In this document: positions 1 through 12,800 of the stretch, piece by piece
Layout of the letters: every line of letters begins with the position of its first letter
How positions within the stretch are numbered: the stretch's first letter is position 1
Origin: Promerops cafer
Taxonomy: Eukaryota; Chordata; Aves; Passeriformes; Nectariniidae
DNA: 64,000 nt
Assembly: GCA_013398275.1 (NCBI GenBank)
Contig: VZSE01009971.1
Span: 89,014 to 153,013, forward strand
Reading direction: 5' to 3'
Made by a program: the position numbers and the translations under genes
The notes under the pieces: model-generated
Databases searched by the model: none
What the model saw: the letters and a program-made list of their open reading frames with translations, nothing else
What the model was told of the DNA's origin: nothing

Positions 1-34
<34 letters not shown>
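1..34. repeat. Poly(T) run at the window edge
   Basis: Thirty-four uninterrupted T residues open the window. It could be the poly(A) tail of a minus-strand retroposon or an assembly edge; a variant signal-like AATAAG reads on the minus strand about 15 bp inward. Confidence 0.8.
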
Positions 35-39
<5 letters not shown>

Positions 40-833
40 AAGTTAGGCTTATTGCTTTGAATAATAATTGAATTAAATGTATTCCTAAGTGAATACCTAT
101 CGAAATAAATTGGGGCAAGCAATGCCCTTGTAAAAAGGGTTAATTTACATTAGAACTAGAAGTTAGTGGTTGAATATGAAAGGCCTGTGCAGTTTGCAAC
201 TGTTATTACTCTCAGAAAATGAATATTTGGAGTGGAAGTGCAGTGAGCATCAGGCAGCATCGTTCATCTTTGCAGATGTAGTAGCATTATAAGCATCCCT
301 CTTACCTCTGGGGCACAGTTATCTTCAATTTCCAGACACAAGTTTTATCTTCTATCAAATTCTGGCTCTGCAGTGTAGCTGGTGAGCAGCGCTGTGCTGT
401 TTATTAGGTGCCAGCCTGCCTTAAATCTCTGCTAAATGTGTGAGGGAGAGATACCTCCTGGCTCCGAGCAAGGAGTGACAGTGAGCACCCTGTTACTTCA
501 GATATTTCTCCCTTTGGTAGAATAGTTTTAAGGATTCAGGGAGGCAGGCAGTTTGCTGCCTTTATAATGTGTGTGTCCTGTTTGGTAAGGAATCTTTGTG
601 CAGCCGTGGTGAAAATATTTTTAGTGTTGATGATGTTTTCTTCTGCTTTATTCTCTGCAGTCCAGGTGTTGTTAATCTGGGCTGTGAATTTATAACTGGA
701 TAAGAGCTTAAAGGCACATTAGTACGTGGTTGTGGGCAGCTCTGTTGTCTCAGAGGGAGACTGAAGAGGGGAAAGAAGATTCTTTTGATTTGGAAATCAC
801 CTTTTTTTCCTCTTTTTTCTTCTGTTGGATCAG
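35..833 (+). other. Upstream KLHL20 intronic or 5' flanking sequence
   Basis: AT-rich non-coding sequence before the acceptor at 832-833. I see no CpG-rich promoter, so the KLHL20 transcription start is probably outside the window. No gene, RNA or known repeat is recognisable. Confidence 0.5.
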
Positions 834-894
834 GTCTTGAAGTGTAGGGTGAAGGTTTCTCTTTACGGTGCATGGACGGAAAGCCAATGCGCAG
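834..894 (+). CDS. KLHL20: KLHL20 first coding exon (5' UTR part 834-871, coding 872-894)
   Basis: A long pyrimidine tract (about 810-825) leads to an AG at 832-833. The exon then carries 38 nt of 5' UTR, the ATG at 872 and a donor GTAAGA at 895. It encodes MDGKPMR plus two bases of the next Arg codon, completed by the G at 7483. The 5' UTR boundary is inferred from the acceptor. An upstream non-coding exon must lie elsewhere, probably before the window. Confidence 0.85.
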
Positions 895-3800
895 GTAAGA
901 CACAAAAACAATTGTTCTTCTCTTCCCCACATCATGTGAGTTGGTTTTCTACGTGCCTGGACTGTAAAATGTTGTGTGGTTTTGGATTTTTTTTTCCTAA
1001 AAGCCTGGCTATGGGGAATTGGGAAATAAATCATTCCTCTTTAATCCTTTCTTAAATGTATTTAGTTTTCAATATTTACAAGACCAGATGTCTTTTAGGA
1101 AGAGTATGGAAGACAAGCTACTGTAATTCTCCATCTCCTTTTCCACTTCCCCCATTTACTGTCATATTTAAAATTCAGTATTTAATTACTTAGGTGTTCA
1201 AGCTGTGGAAAATAAACTGCCTGGGAATAAATTTAAACTTGGTTTCCAAGGGGCATTATTTTTCCCTTAACGAAAGGAGTTTGGTGAGGCCTTGGGTAAA
1301 AAGGAGATTTCCTTTTCTAATTATGGATGCCAGCTGCCTCAGTTCTAATGAGCTGGAGATGCAGCTGAAGTTTAATTCATTGGAGTTCTTGCTGTGGTTG
1401 TGTCAAAAACATTCTCTCTCATACAGAGAAAAAGTTGTCACAGTAGTTCAGCACGATGACAGGTTTGCAAACAGAGTTCCCTGCTAGTTCTTGTTGATTT
1501 TCCTTGCTTGATGGCAATCCCACAGCAATATTTAACAGCAGATACATTTCTGTACGTGATACAGGCTGTGTGGAAGCAAAGCTGCCTGAAGTTCTTCACG
1601 TCTAAATGAATTGGAGAGAGATCATGCAGTTTGCTTGGTCTGCTTGTGCTCTTTGGGATGTTGAAAGAAAGAAAACTTCATTGTGGGCAAATCTGTAAAC
1701 ACTCATGTAAGAGAAGGCAAGGCTTTTAATCATAGATGAATACACAGAGCATTTTTAGCCACAGAAACCATTAGCCTGGGTTCTGTGTGAGGAGGCAAGA
1801 AGTAAGTAGTCACTTAAACCCTTGGAGAATGGCACAATGCTGTTTGAATTAAATGAATTTTAATGAATTTAATTTGCTGTGCTGCTGCTGCAGCAATGAG
1901 TAAACCTGGGACACAACAGAGGCATCACTGAGCCTGGGTATTGTGCTGCATTTTTGCCAAGATAAGAAGTGTGGTTTGCTCAGTGAGGAGCTGTATGTGA
2001 CTTTTACAGTGGATTCCTTTTCCTCCAAGATGGATTAAATAGCAGATGAGCTCTCTTTCATCGTAGCCTTCTTCAGTGGAGATTGTTTAAATCTCAACCA
2101 ACATAAACCCACAGCTTTTTAGGTTTTGATGTCGTGTTCCATTTATCAAGATGTTTTTGTACAATAATGTAAGATTGGTGACTAGCTTGGCTTGTGTTCT
2201 TGTTTTCTCCCTACTTTTTGTGTTCCTGATGGGGAAATTGAGATTCTAAACTCGTTTCCCTGCCTGCTGTTTTCTGCATGTCTCACTGAGGCAGGGAATT
2301 CACATGCTGGAGTTTGTGGGTCCATTTGTGGGTTTGTGGCCTTGCACTTGCCATTGTGGAAGTTCTGTCTGCCACTCAGTTTTAGTTTTTGTGGTGGGCA
2401 GCAGCACAGAGCTGAAGAAGTGGAGGTTTTTTATTATTGCTGCAGCCTGGCCTGACAAGCACATCTCTGCTGTGAGCTGTGGACTCCAGTTCTGGAATAC
2501 ACTCACCTGTTTTAAGGGCCTCAGTGTGGGTAGTTAAAATTTCTGTTTGTTCTCCTCCTATTGCCTGTCTTAGCAGAAAATGATAAAAGATTCCTGGTTG
2601 GATTTTGGGCACAGATCTTCCTAGGAACTCCAGCTATGCAGATGGCAGAGCACTTTCTTTTATCCTTCCACTCAGGGCTCTGAAGCCAATTTAACACTCC
2701 CACGTGAGGGTTGTGCTAGGTCCTGCATGAAGAGGGGAGTGGGGCTTGGCCAGTAATGGGTTAATGAACACGGTGAGATGGTATCAAACGTGTACAGCAT
2801 TCAGAGGGGAGGAGGAGCAGCTTGAACAAACAAGGAATTCCAGCTATTCCTGTCAAGATTATAGTAGGGAACACGAATTGCTGCTGCAAACAGGATTTAC
2901 CCTGCATGAGGAATGAAGGGGTGCTCAGGGCAGGCTGTTCTTGCTCACTCTCAGGGAGAAGCAGGAGAGTGTGGCTTTGCTGAAGGGAAGAACAAGGCAG
3001 CAGGGACCTGTGAGTGAAGGGCATGGTCCCACAGAACCCAGACAGGGAGGGCAGAGCAGATCTGATGGCCAGGGCCAGACAGGAGCCCTGGACTCCTGGG
3101 GCAGGTAGGGGTGAGGAAGGAAGCAGGGAAATCAGCTCAGAGTGGGTGGGTGCACCCAGGTGCAGACATATCTTTAACACAGCTCAGGCATGAGGGCTTG
3201 AGCAGCTCCCAGACAAAGTGGGGAAGCTCTCCCAGCTCTTTGTCACCCAGCTTTTTCCTGGCAGCCTTTTCCCAGCTTACAGCAGTGCTGTAACAGAGCA
3301 GGCTTGAGCAGCCAGACCCGGCAGGAGGAAGGAGACTTCAGATCCTGATCGTGCACTCAGGAGCTTATCCAACTACCTGGACATAGCTCTTGCCCAAAAC
3401 AAGCTACAGAAGGCTCAGGAAGGTTTTGGAAGACTCCAGTAATGACCTCCTCTTTCAGAGTATGGGCATCCTCAGTTTCACCCTGATTGGGATGTTTTCC
3501 TCAGTCAAGGTGAAACTGAATTTTCTGGGCTTGGTCAGTAAAAATCAAACCAAGCAGTATAAATAGGGGCAAATACACCAGATCCTTGCTGTTTTCCTTT
3601 TGTGTAAGGTAAAATAGTATTTCAGTCAGGTTTATCTGCTTATTTGCATAACTTTGTTGAGAAAGCTTACTGAAACCTTGCTAACTAGGCAAGAAAATGA
3701 ATCAGTGGTATTGTTCCTGATAATCAGGCTTTTAGCTAACTTAATTCCTAGAGTACTGATGCCACAATAAAGCATTTCCATTTACTTGGTTGGCATGTTG

Positions 3801-6800
3801 TGATGGTGACTTCTGTTGCCAAGGGCTGGGCCAAATCAGTGGCCCTTGTTCTTGCAGTAATGAGTATAGGAAATATTTCTTCATTTCAAATCAAGGCATT
3901 GACAGAAATCACTACCCATCTGGTTTGTTACTTTTATTTGCTGCTAAAATCTCTTGTTACTGAAATCCACTCCAGAAATGTCTGGTTTTTGGATTTCAGT
4001 TGATGTTTCTAGCCTGAGATGTGTGTTTCGTAAGCCTTAGGTCAGCCTGTTGATTTCTGCAGAACTGTGTTAAAGCCTGTTTGTAATCTTGTGCTAAAAT
4101 ACACCTTGTCTTAAAAAAATGCAGATTTGAAAGTTAAGATGCCCTTATGACAGCGTGGGAGAGAATTTTCCCTAGGTGTGTGTTATTGGGTATTTTTTTT
4201 GAACTTTGGGAGGAGCTGCTGTAAGGATGGATGCCTCATACGTGCCCCTGTTAATGAATGAAATTTTGGGCATTAGTGGAATAAAATGGAGGCAGAGCAG
4301 CCTGTTTATTTAGCTGACTTAGTGTTGCAGACTGCCCGTGCTCCCATTTGTACTTCTCAGCAGTGTGCTACAAAAACTGATCCTTTGTCAGCCCTTTCTT
4401 AATCCCATTGTGTTTGCTGATTTCCCCAGCCCTGCATTTTGATGGAAGCTAATCCCAGAATATCTGCATAGCTGGGTGTGCATGTTTTATCCGGGCACAC
4501 ACACATTTCCTCTGGATCCTCAGCCCTCCTTAATCACCCTGGCTATTCAGGAGCAGCCCTGTGGGGGGGGGAGGCAGCTCCCCTGCCATGTGAGAATCAA
4601 GTGCTGCCTTCTGTCTTTCACACCTCTAAGCTACTGACTCATCTTTTCATTCTCTGTGCATATTTATGCATAATGCACACATAATGCAGTGGAATTACCA
4701 TCCTCGTGGAGACACAAGCCAGCAGACGTGTCCTTTAAATTCACACTTCTGTGCCTGTGTGTAGCAGCAACCCGCCGAGCTTCACATCAAGCATCTGGGT
4801 TGATCCAGCTTGGAAATTCTTAAGCCAATTGATCACTTCTGCACCACCCAGAGATAAGTTATGGATGAATCAGGAACGCTCGTTTGGGTGTTACTCTTTT
4901 TTTTCCCATCCATTCAGTCTTCTTTAATCATTATCCAGCACTTTCTCCCCAGGAGTAAGGAGGCTGGGTACAATGCAGGCTCTCAGATGAATGCTGGTGG
5001 GAACAATGCAGGAATGACTTCAGTTCTTGCTAACCAGGCTCCTTTTCAGTGAGTTAAAGATGTCTTCAGCAGGGCCTCTTTGGGCAGAAAAATCCTGTTC
5101 TGCCCTGGCTAGGGAAGACAAGGGCTACTGCCTAAATCTGGCCAGGTAATCTTGTGGCACAAGATGGTACATCCCATTGCCCTGCCTTGGCAGGGAGATT
5201 TGGGCTGTGGCATTGGCAGGAATATTGTGTATTTCTTGTGGCAGCATGGCCTTAATCTAATCTGTCTGTGCTTAGAACCTGTGCCACTCTGAGATCTGCT
5301 TTAGGGCTGTTTTTAGTGGGAGATGTCTTTGAGGAAAACCTACAGGTGTGACAGAGGGGTTGTAACATCTTTCTTCCAAAAGGATGCCCTGTGCTGGATG
5401 TGCACCATACTTTCTGAGCTGTGGTTACATGAAATGGGTTTTAATTTGAAGAATGCTTCTTCTATTCTTTGACTGACAGCCTGGTCAAGACAAACTGTCC
5501 AGAGCTGTAGTAGCATGTGTCTTAAAAGAGCTCTTATTGTGTTCTTTTTTTTTTTTTCCTTCCAAGGGTTGGTTTGACATAGTTCAAAACACTTAATGCA
5601 CAATAAAATTGACTTAGCTTGCTGTGCAAGAGCCAAACTCTACAGGGGAATGTTTGTCACCACCTTTCTCCATCTTTTGGTAGAGGGATTAAATTACTTA
5701 CCTTCTGGCCTTGGCTGCTAAGGACTATGAAAATAAGCCAATTAGGTAAATTAATCTTCAGCTGAGGTTTCTTGGGGTTTTTGTAGGGGTACCATTGATT
5801 GTGCTTTGTGTGTATTGCTGCAAGGGGAGTTTAGTTTATGCATTGTTTGTGAGGAACTCAGCAGAGCTTTGAGAATGATTGTCAAACCCCCCCGAAGGTG
5901 GGTTTGGGTTGTGAGGGACAGGGGTGGGTGGAGGAGAGCGAGAGGCAGTGTAACAGCAGAAGGATTTGTCAGAGGTTTCAGGAAAGCAGAACGGTGATGG
6001 ATGTAAAAAAGATGGAGCAGGGATAAAAATCCAAGGCATTTGAGGTGCACAGGCTGAGCAGGAGCAAGCAGCAAAACGCAGAGGGGAGCCCCAGCTGGAT
6101 CTGTGTAACCAAGATAGGAGGAAGAGGTAATGGTCTAAAACATCTGAATATGACTATCAAGGAGAGGGTGTGGAGGGAATGGGAAAACAGGCTAAGATGC
6201 AAGTAAATAATTTGAACTGCTGCAAAGAGACTGGTTTCCCAGTGCTTAGAAAGTGCTTTTGACATAATAATGAGGGGAAAAGATGTGAGGTGGTGTTGTT
6301 TTTTTTTTTTTTTTTTTAATTCTTTCCTTCAAGCCTGCTGCAAATTACATTGAGCCATGGCAAAGCCAAGCTTGATTTCTTTTTAACTCTTAATATGAGC
6401 AGCGGGGTAGTGACAGCTCACAAATGCCAGTGCATTGGGGAAAAACTGGTAGTGGCCAGCATGTTTTGGGTCTTTCAGTACATCTTCAATGGCCATAAAC
6501 AATCAATATTCTGATGTTTTGCTGAATGTTCTTTAACTGCTCTAAGTGATGGTTTTTCTTTGATGTGGGAGGAGGCAGCAGTTTCCTGGTTTTTCTTTAA
6601 TTGCATGTGGAATTGGGAAGATACTATGTTTCCTCTCTGTGCCAGTAACTTAGTTTATGTATTCTTAAGGGATGCTTCACCTCTGAAGTTACCATCCTGA
6701 CTCTCTGTTCTTCCTTTTTTGGTAGGTTGATAGTGGTGGATACTTGTTTTATCTTTTTCCTGTTTGGTTTGATTTGGTTTCGCCTGCCTTCTGCCATTCT

Positions 6801-9800
6801 TGGGGAAGATTAACCTTCTTTTGACACGTGTCAGGGAGGGCGGATTGAGTCAGGAGCCTCCATAACTCAAAAGTAATTGCAGAGGTGATGATTAAAATGG
6901 GCATTCTGTGAACCTGAAAGATGCTCAGGGTAGTGTGCAGGCCATCTTGAGCTCCTGAAGTCTGTGTGACAGTTTGGTGTGTTCAGACCATTACAGTGAT
7001 GAGTGACCCCATTAAAAACGTAGCTAGGACAGAGAATTTTGGTTAAATCACGGAGCTGGAACTCTTTGCAGTGGAAATCCATCTCCACCTCTGTCAAAGA
7101 AAACTCCAGCACTTGACAGTGGGCAAGTCAGCCGATCTGTGCTTTGAGTCACTCTGTGAAATGGGGATAATGTGCCTTTACCACACAAGGCCACGGTGAG
7201 GTTCAGCTCATAAATATGTATGTCTAGCTGGATATTACAGCCGTGTGTCACAGAAAGCGTATAAAAATAGCAATAAACAGAAGCCTGCTGCAAGTTGGCA
7301 TTTGTTTACTTCTCAGCAAGCTTTGCTTGGAGATGGATTCCTCTCTCATGCGGTCACGCGCTCGTTTCCCCGTCCTGCCGCGGCCTTACGGGCACGGCCC
7401 GGTGCGAGCTGCGGAGCTGCGGAGCGCGGTGCCAGCTGGGATCCCTGGCCATGGTGCTGTATTTCTGTCTCCTGCGCTGCAGGTGTGCCAGCACTCGCCC
7501 AGGAGAGACCGGAATGGACGTGACCAGCCGCTGCACCCTCGGAGACCCCAACAAGCTGCCCGAAGGGGTGCCGCAGCCCGCGCGCATGCCCTACATCTCC
7601 GACAAGCACCCCCGGCAGACCCTGGAGGTCATCAACCTGCTGCGGAAGCACCGGGAGCTCTGCGATGTGGTGCTGGTAGTGGGGGCCAAGAAGATCTACG
7701 CCCACAGGGTGATCCTGTCGGCCTGCAGCCCCTACTTCCGAGCCATGTTCACCGGGGAGCTGGCGGAGTCGCGGCAGACGGAGGTGGTGATCAGGGACAT
7801 CGACGAGCGGGCCATGGAGCTGCTCATCGACTTCGCCTACACCTCGCAGATCACGGTGGAAGAGGGAAATGTCCAGACCTTGCTGCCCGCTGCTTGCCTT
7901 CTGCAGCTGGCCGAGATCCAGGAGGCCTGCTGCGAGTTCCTCAAGAGACAGTTGGACCCTTCCAATTGCCTGGGCATCCGGGCTTTTGCTGACACTCACT
8001 CGTGCCGTGAACTGCTGAGGATTGCTGACAAATTCACACAGCACAACTTCCAGGAGGTAAGGAGCTGGTATGCTGGAATTGTGATGTAAAAATGCCTTCG
8101 AGAGCTTTCAGCAGCTCTCATTTTGGCCTTTTGTCCAAATCCTGCCTTTACACCTGCTCTGTGCCCTGATAGTGACGGGTGCCAGATGTTAAGTGGGGAA
8201 GAAAGAGGAAAGAGGTGGCAGGACTGTGTTGTAGCAGTGGTTTGTATATGATCCACAGCATTTCTTCCCTGAAAGATGTGTGGTGAGTGCTATGTGGGAG
8301 GCAAGGTCATGGGTGCAGTTGGATTTGGCATTCAATCTGTCGTGCCTGCACAATGCTTTGACATTCCACTCCTCTTTCAGAAATATTCTGGATTCTACAT
8401 GGTTGGAGGGGAGGCAGGTGTTAAAAGTAAGGGCAACACATCAATAGAACCAAAAAAATTTGATGTTGAGCTCTGGGATTGGAAAAGTGGGTGTTTGGGG
8501 GAGCGTGAGGCTGCCTCAGGGGAGTCTTCAAATCCCTGGTTGTAGCAGAACTAGAGTTTTGCATCTATTATTCAGCAGAAGCTGTCTGAAAGTAATTCAG
8601 ATGTGTAATATTGTAGCTGACCTTTATAAACTCAAGTTTCTCATCCTTTGTTAATTCCGCCTAGATGATTCTTTTGGCAAAAAAAAAATGCCAGCAGCTG
8701 GTTCAGAGAAGGATCAACATAATAATTAAGGATTGTGTGAGCAATAGTCAGGGAAGAGTGGGTCTTTACTGAACTGCTGCAGAAAAATCTCCTCTTCCCA
8801 CCAGCTTCACAGGGAGATCCTTTCCAAAGGGAGGAACTCCAGGAACTCCTGGTGCTAATTTAGTTTCCCCAGAGAAGCAGCAGTATGGAAGTGCTGTGAG
8901 TGATGGCAGCTTGTCTCTCTCTTTTTTTTTTCCTTCTGACATGCAAGAAGCAGATTGGAATTGTATTAATTTCAGTCAGGTAGTACTTAAGAAAAATCTG
9001 AGCAGGAGCAACACAACACAACACGACTTTTGGACACAGTGAAGACAAATCTTGGTATCTAACTGTGGACACAACATCAGTTTACTCCAAAAGCTGCAAT
9101 TAAATACATCTTTTCTAACCAAATAGAATTTGCTGTTTAAGAGGAGGGGTTTTTTTTGTAGAACTTGGTGGTTTCCCAAACCCCTGCATTTTAGCTGGCC
9201 ACTTCATGTGCTCTGTGCTTGCTCTGCACTTCCTTTCTTCTGGGTTTTTGGTTTGGTTTGTTTTTGGGGGGGGGTGGGGAGCAAGATGCTATCCAGATGG
9301 TTGTTTATTTTCAGTGCTTGGTTGTTTTACTGGTTATTAGATCTTGTTATTACATGAGTAGGGCATGCTTACAAGCCTCTAAATAACATTTTAACAGCGT
9401 GACAGTTTTGGTTTTAAATGTTTTAGCATTAATACATGCAGCTGGCTGTTCAGAGCTGCTTGCTATGGGCTTCTTTTCTTTTGCAGTCCCTTGAAGACAA
9501 CTTTCTGTCTTCCTTTTCCCTGTCAAAGCACACGAAGGCAAAAGAGGAGAGAACACTCTTCCTCGAAGATGATGCAAATTATAATTGACTTAACTTAAAA
9601 CACAGCCTCTGGAAAGCAGAGGCTCAGATTAGAGCACTATTTCTTTGGCCTGGGCAGGTTTTGGTGTCCATTTCAGTGCCCCAGGAGTTCTGCAGCTCTT
9701 CATCCTTCATAATCACTTCTTTTGCTTCCACTGTTTCTCTGCAGACAATGTCAGTGGTGCTGCTCCTTGGGATTGTGTTCCATTCTGGCAGTGTTTTCCA

Positions 9801-12800
9801 CCTGGGGAGTGGATTGGTGATCCCTGGGGGAAGCCAGGCTCTTGTCTATTTAACCATCCTCCACTGTGGAGGTTGAAAACTGATTAAAAATTCTCCTTCC
9901 TGTGCAGAGGCTGTGTGGTCATCGTTCCTCCAAGCTGGCAGAGAGGAACGTGAGCTGGGAATTTCCTGGGTGGCCACGTGAAATATTAAGCAGCAGGCAC
10001 CAGGCCAACCCTTGCAGTTCCTTTGAATGCAGTTTGAATTGCTTCATGTCCTCTGCTGTGCTAACCTCTGCTTCTATTAAATTTTTATGTGTATTGCTGC
10101 ATTACATCATTAACTTCTTGAGAAAATGTTTTTCCAATTTTTTCCATTCCTCCCAGTTTAATTTGTTGCCTATAACCCCTAGTGGATTTTGTGCATGTAA
10201 TGTGAAATGGTTCTATTAACAACTCCACTGTATAAGAACAGCCTTTGTATTTTTATTTATTTATTTTTTTTGTCTCTTGACATTTGTGTGTAGGGAAAAA
10301 TTATATTTATGGGTGGACAACTTGTGCTTTTTATCAACAGATAAAAATTGCACTCCATATTGTATAGTCTGACATGAATTCTCTCTGTTTATAAAAGCAC
10401 TGATGTTCAGGAATGCTGCAGAGGAAATGAAATCCAGCCAATTCTTTTCCACTAAGCAAGTCAGTCGAATAGATCATTAATATTAGTCAGGTAATTATGA
10501 GTGTCCTGATAATTAAGCCAAAATAAGCCAAAGCATTTAAAATAATGATTTGTTTTACTACGTAAACTAACAAGTTGCACAGTGGTAATAATTCGGTTTA
10601 AAGAAGTGCTTTGAATTTTGTGAAGCCATCAATGCAACTGCATGTCCTGAGGGTCAAAGGGAGAGACTGGATGAGCATCTTCAACTCAGGAATTTCTACA
10701 GCTGCTGTTTTCAGAGTCTGAAGCTGCATTTAAAAACCATCAGACTGCAGTTTACACATAAGCTTTGTAGGAGGAAGGGAAAAAAGCTGATAAAAAAAAA
10801 AAAGCTGATAAAGAAACAAAAGCTGATAAGGATGGAAAAAAGCTGATAAAGATCTTTAACGACCAACCCAGTTCCTACTTAAGGGCTGAGAGAGTGTGTG
10901 GGCCAACCTTGTTGTGGCCTTTACTGTCCCCAAAAGCTCAGGGTACCCAAGAACCAAGTCTGGTAACTGATCTCATTGTCTGCTCTGTTCTTTTTTAACA
11001 ATATCTTCTGTTGTCAGTAACTTGGCTGTCCCTGCGTATTTGTTCAGTGCCCTTAAATAACAACTTCAGGTAATTAAAAGGACTGCACAGCCGACTGCTG
11101 TTGAGATGGGGTGTCAAAGAGTGTTTTTCTTTAATTTATGCAGCAAATGCTGAAATAAGTCACGGAATTCTAATGTGGTCGCAGATGATAAGGACGAGCC
11201 AGCATTCAGTTATTTTCTGTCCTTGAACCTTTTGGAAATTGCGGGCTGCAGACTGAGAATGCTTGCAGGGAAGGCGAGCTGGCAGTTATCAGTCAGGGCA
11301 TTTCTGCAGTTTTTATTTTGGTTCTTGCACCTTTCCCATCTACCTGGTGTCTGTGCAGGAGCTGCGGTGGTGTGTGAGCTCCCAGGGCAGTCTGACTGAC
11401 TCATGCTGTGTGAGCAGTGCTCCAGCAGCAGCCAAGGCCTCCTGAGAAACTTGGTTGCTATCTTGGATGCTGAAGGAATTAATGTGTTTGTCAGTGGCTT
11501 GACTTTCACAAGAGATCAGTCCTTAGGGGCTCTGGAGGCTCTGATTCCCTCTTTAGTGCATCTCGACTGCTGCATACTCCATGTGTATATTTAGAGCAAA
11601 TGAAAGAGGCAGGATCAGATGAGTCTCCTGAAATATTTTCAGTTCTGCCACAAATCAGGCTTTCTGTGTTCTCTGCAATGCCTCTGGTAACTTGTTTGAG
11701 ACTCTTGTTTTTGTGCTCTGTTTTGCTTTCCTTGTGAATCTCTGCACTCCAGCGCTGCTTTTTAGTCACGTATTTATTGCGGTTTTATTTCTGCTTTATG
11801 TGTTAGACACGGCAGACGAGGAGACTGATTTTAAAGAAAGGCTTTGTTTTTCCTGAATTTTGTAACCTGATCAGTGCCTTCTGTGGTTTAAGCCTTTAAA
11901 AGTGTTAAAGGGTGTAAAAGGCATGCCCATCTAGAAGTGTCTTGTGTTGCTGGGGGCTGCGTTCTGCCCTGTGCAGCAAACCCTTCACACGGGTCGGTGT
12001 TGGAACCGATGGGGATTTGGCTTTTTACTGGGTCAGTCCATGAAGTGCTGGGGTGGTGAATGGCTTTGATCCTTTGTCCATACTCTCTTTTTGCTCTGCC
12101 TTTCCCAGGTGATGGAGAGTGAGGAGTTCATGCTGCTTCCTGCCAACCAGCTCATAGACATCATATCCAGTGACGAGTTAAACGTGCGCAGCGAAGAGCA
12201 GGTGTTCAACGCCGTGATGGCGTGGGTGAAGTACAGCATCCAGGAGAGAAGACCCCAGCTGCCACAGGTAATCTTGGGCACAGTGACATTCCAGGCTGCC
12301 TTATCCAGGGGGAGAGGAATGAGGCATGGTAGGGTGGTGCCAGAGTGCTTCTGAATGATGTAAAGCCACCGAAATTCTCTCTGACTCCCACCTGTGTTAG
12401 GCGTCACTGTCCCTTCATCTAGCCTGGCCAGAGCCTTCATTAGGGGATTTATTGGATTGTTCCCAGCTGGGGCTTGCCAAACGAGCTCACTCCAGCAGTG
12501 TGTCCAGACAAACCTGCCTGCACTGCTTGGAGAGTCGTATCAAAACCACAGCAGAGAAGAAAAGGCTTGTCTTGCTTTGCGGTGCTTCTTTAAGCTCTGC
12601 TGCTTGATTTGTGTCTCAGCCCTCGTGATGTTACAGTGGAGCTTGTCAGAGTGGTTTTGTTGGAATGTGATGCTTCATCTAAGCCAAGGCATTTCACAGA
12701 GCAGAACCCATTCTGACAAAGCTGTCAGCCCAAAGCCTCTGAAGTCTCGGGCTGGATGATCAAAAGAGGTGAGCATCTGCCTGCCTCACTGTTTCTGCCT

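Noticed and set aside
2880..3290. GC-richer stretch in KLHL20 intron 1 considered as an exon or CR1
   Set aside because: It lacks CR1 signature blocks and any conserved frame; left as plain intron.
7346..8044. 232-codon minus-strand open frame opposite KLHL20 exon 2
   Set aside because: It is the antisense shadow of a GC-rich exon; the plus strand is the conserved coding strand.
12033..12440. 135-codon minus-strand open frame over KLHL20 exon 3
   Set aside because: Antisense shadow of a real exon; nothing conserved on this strand.
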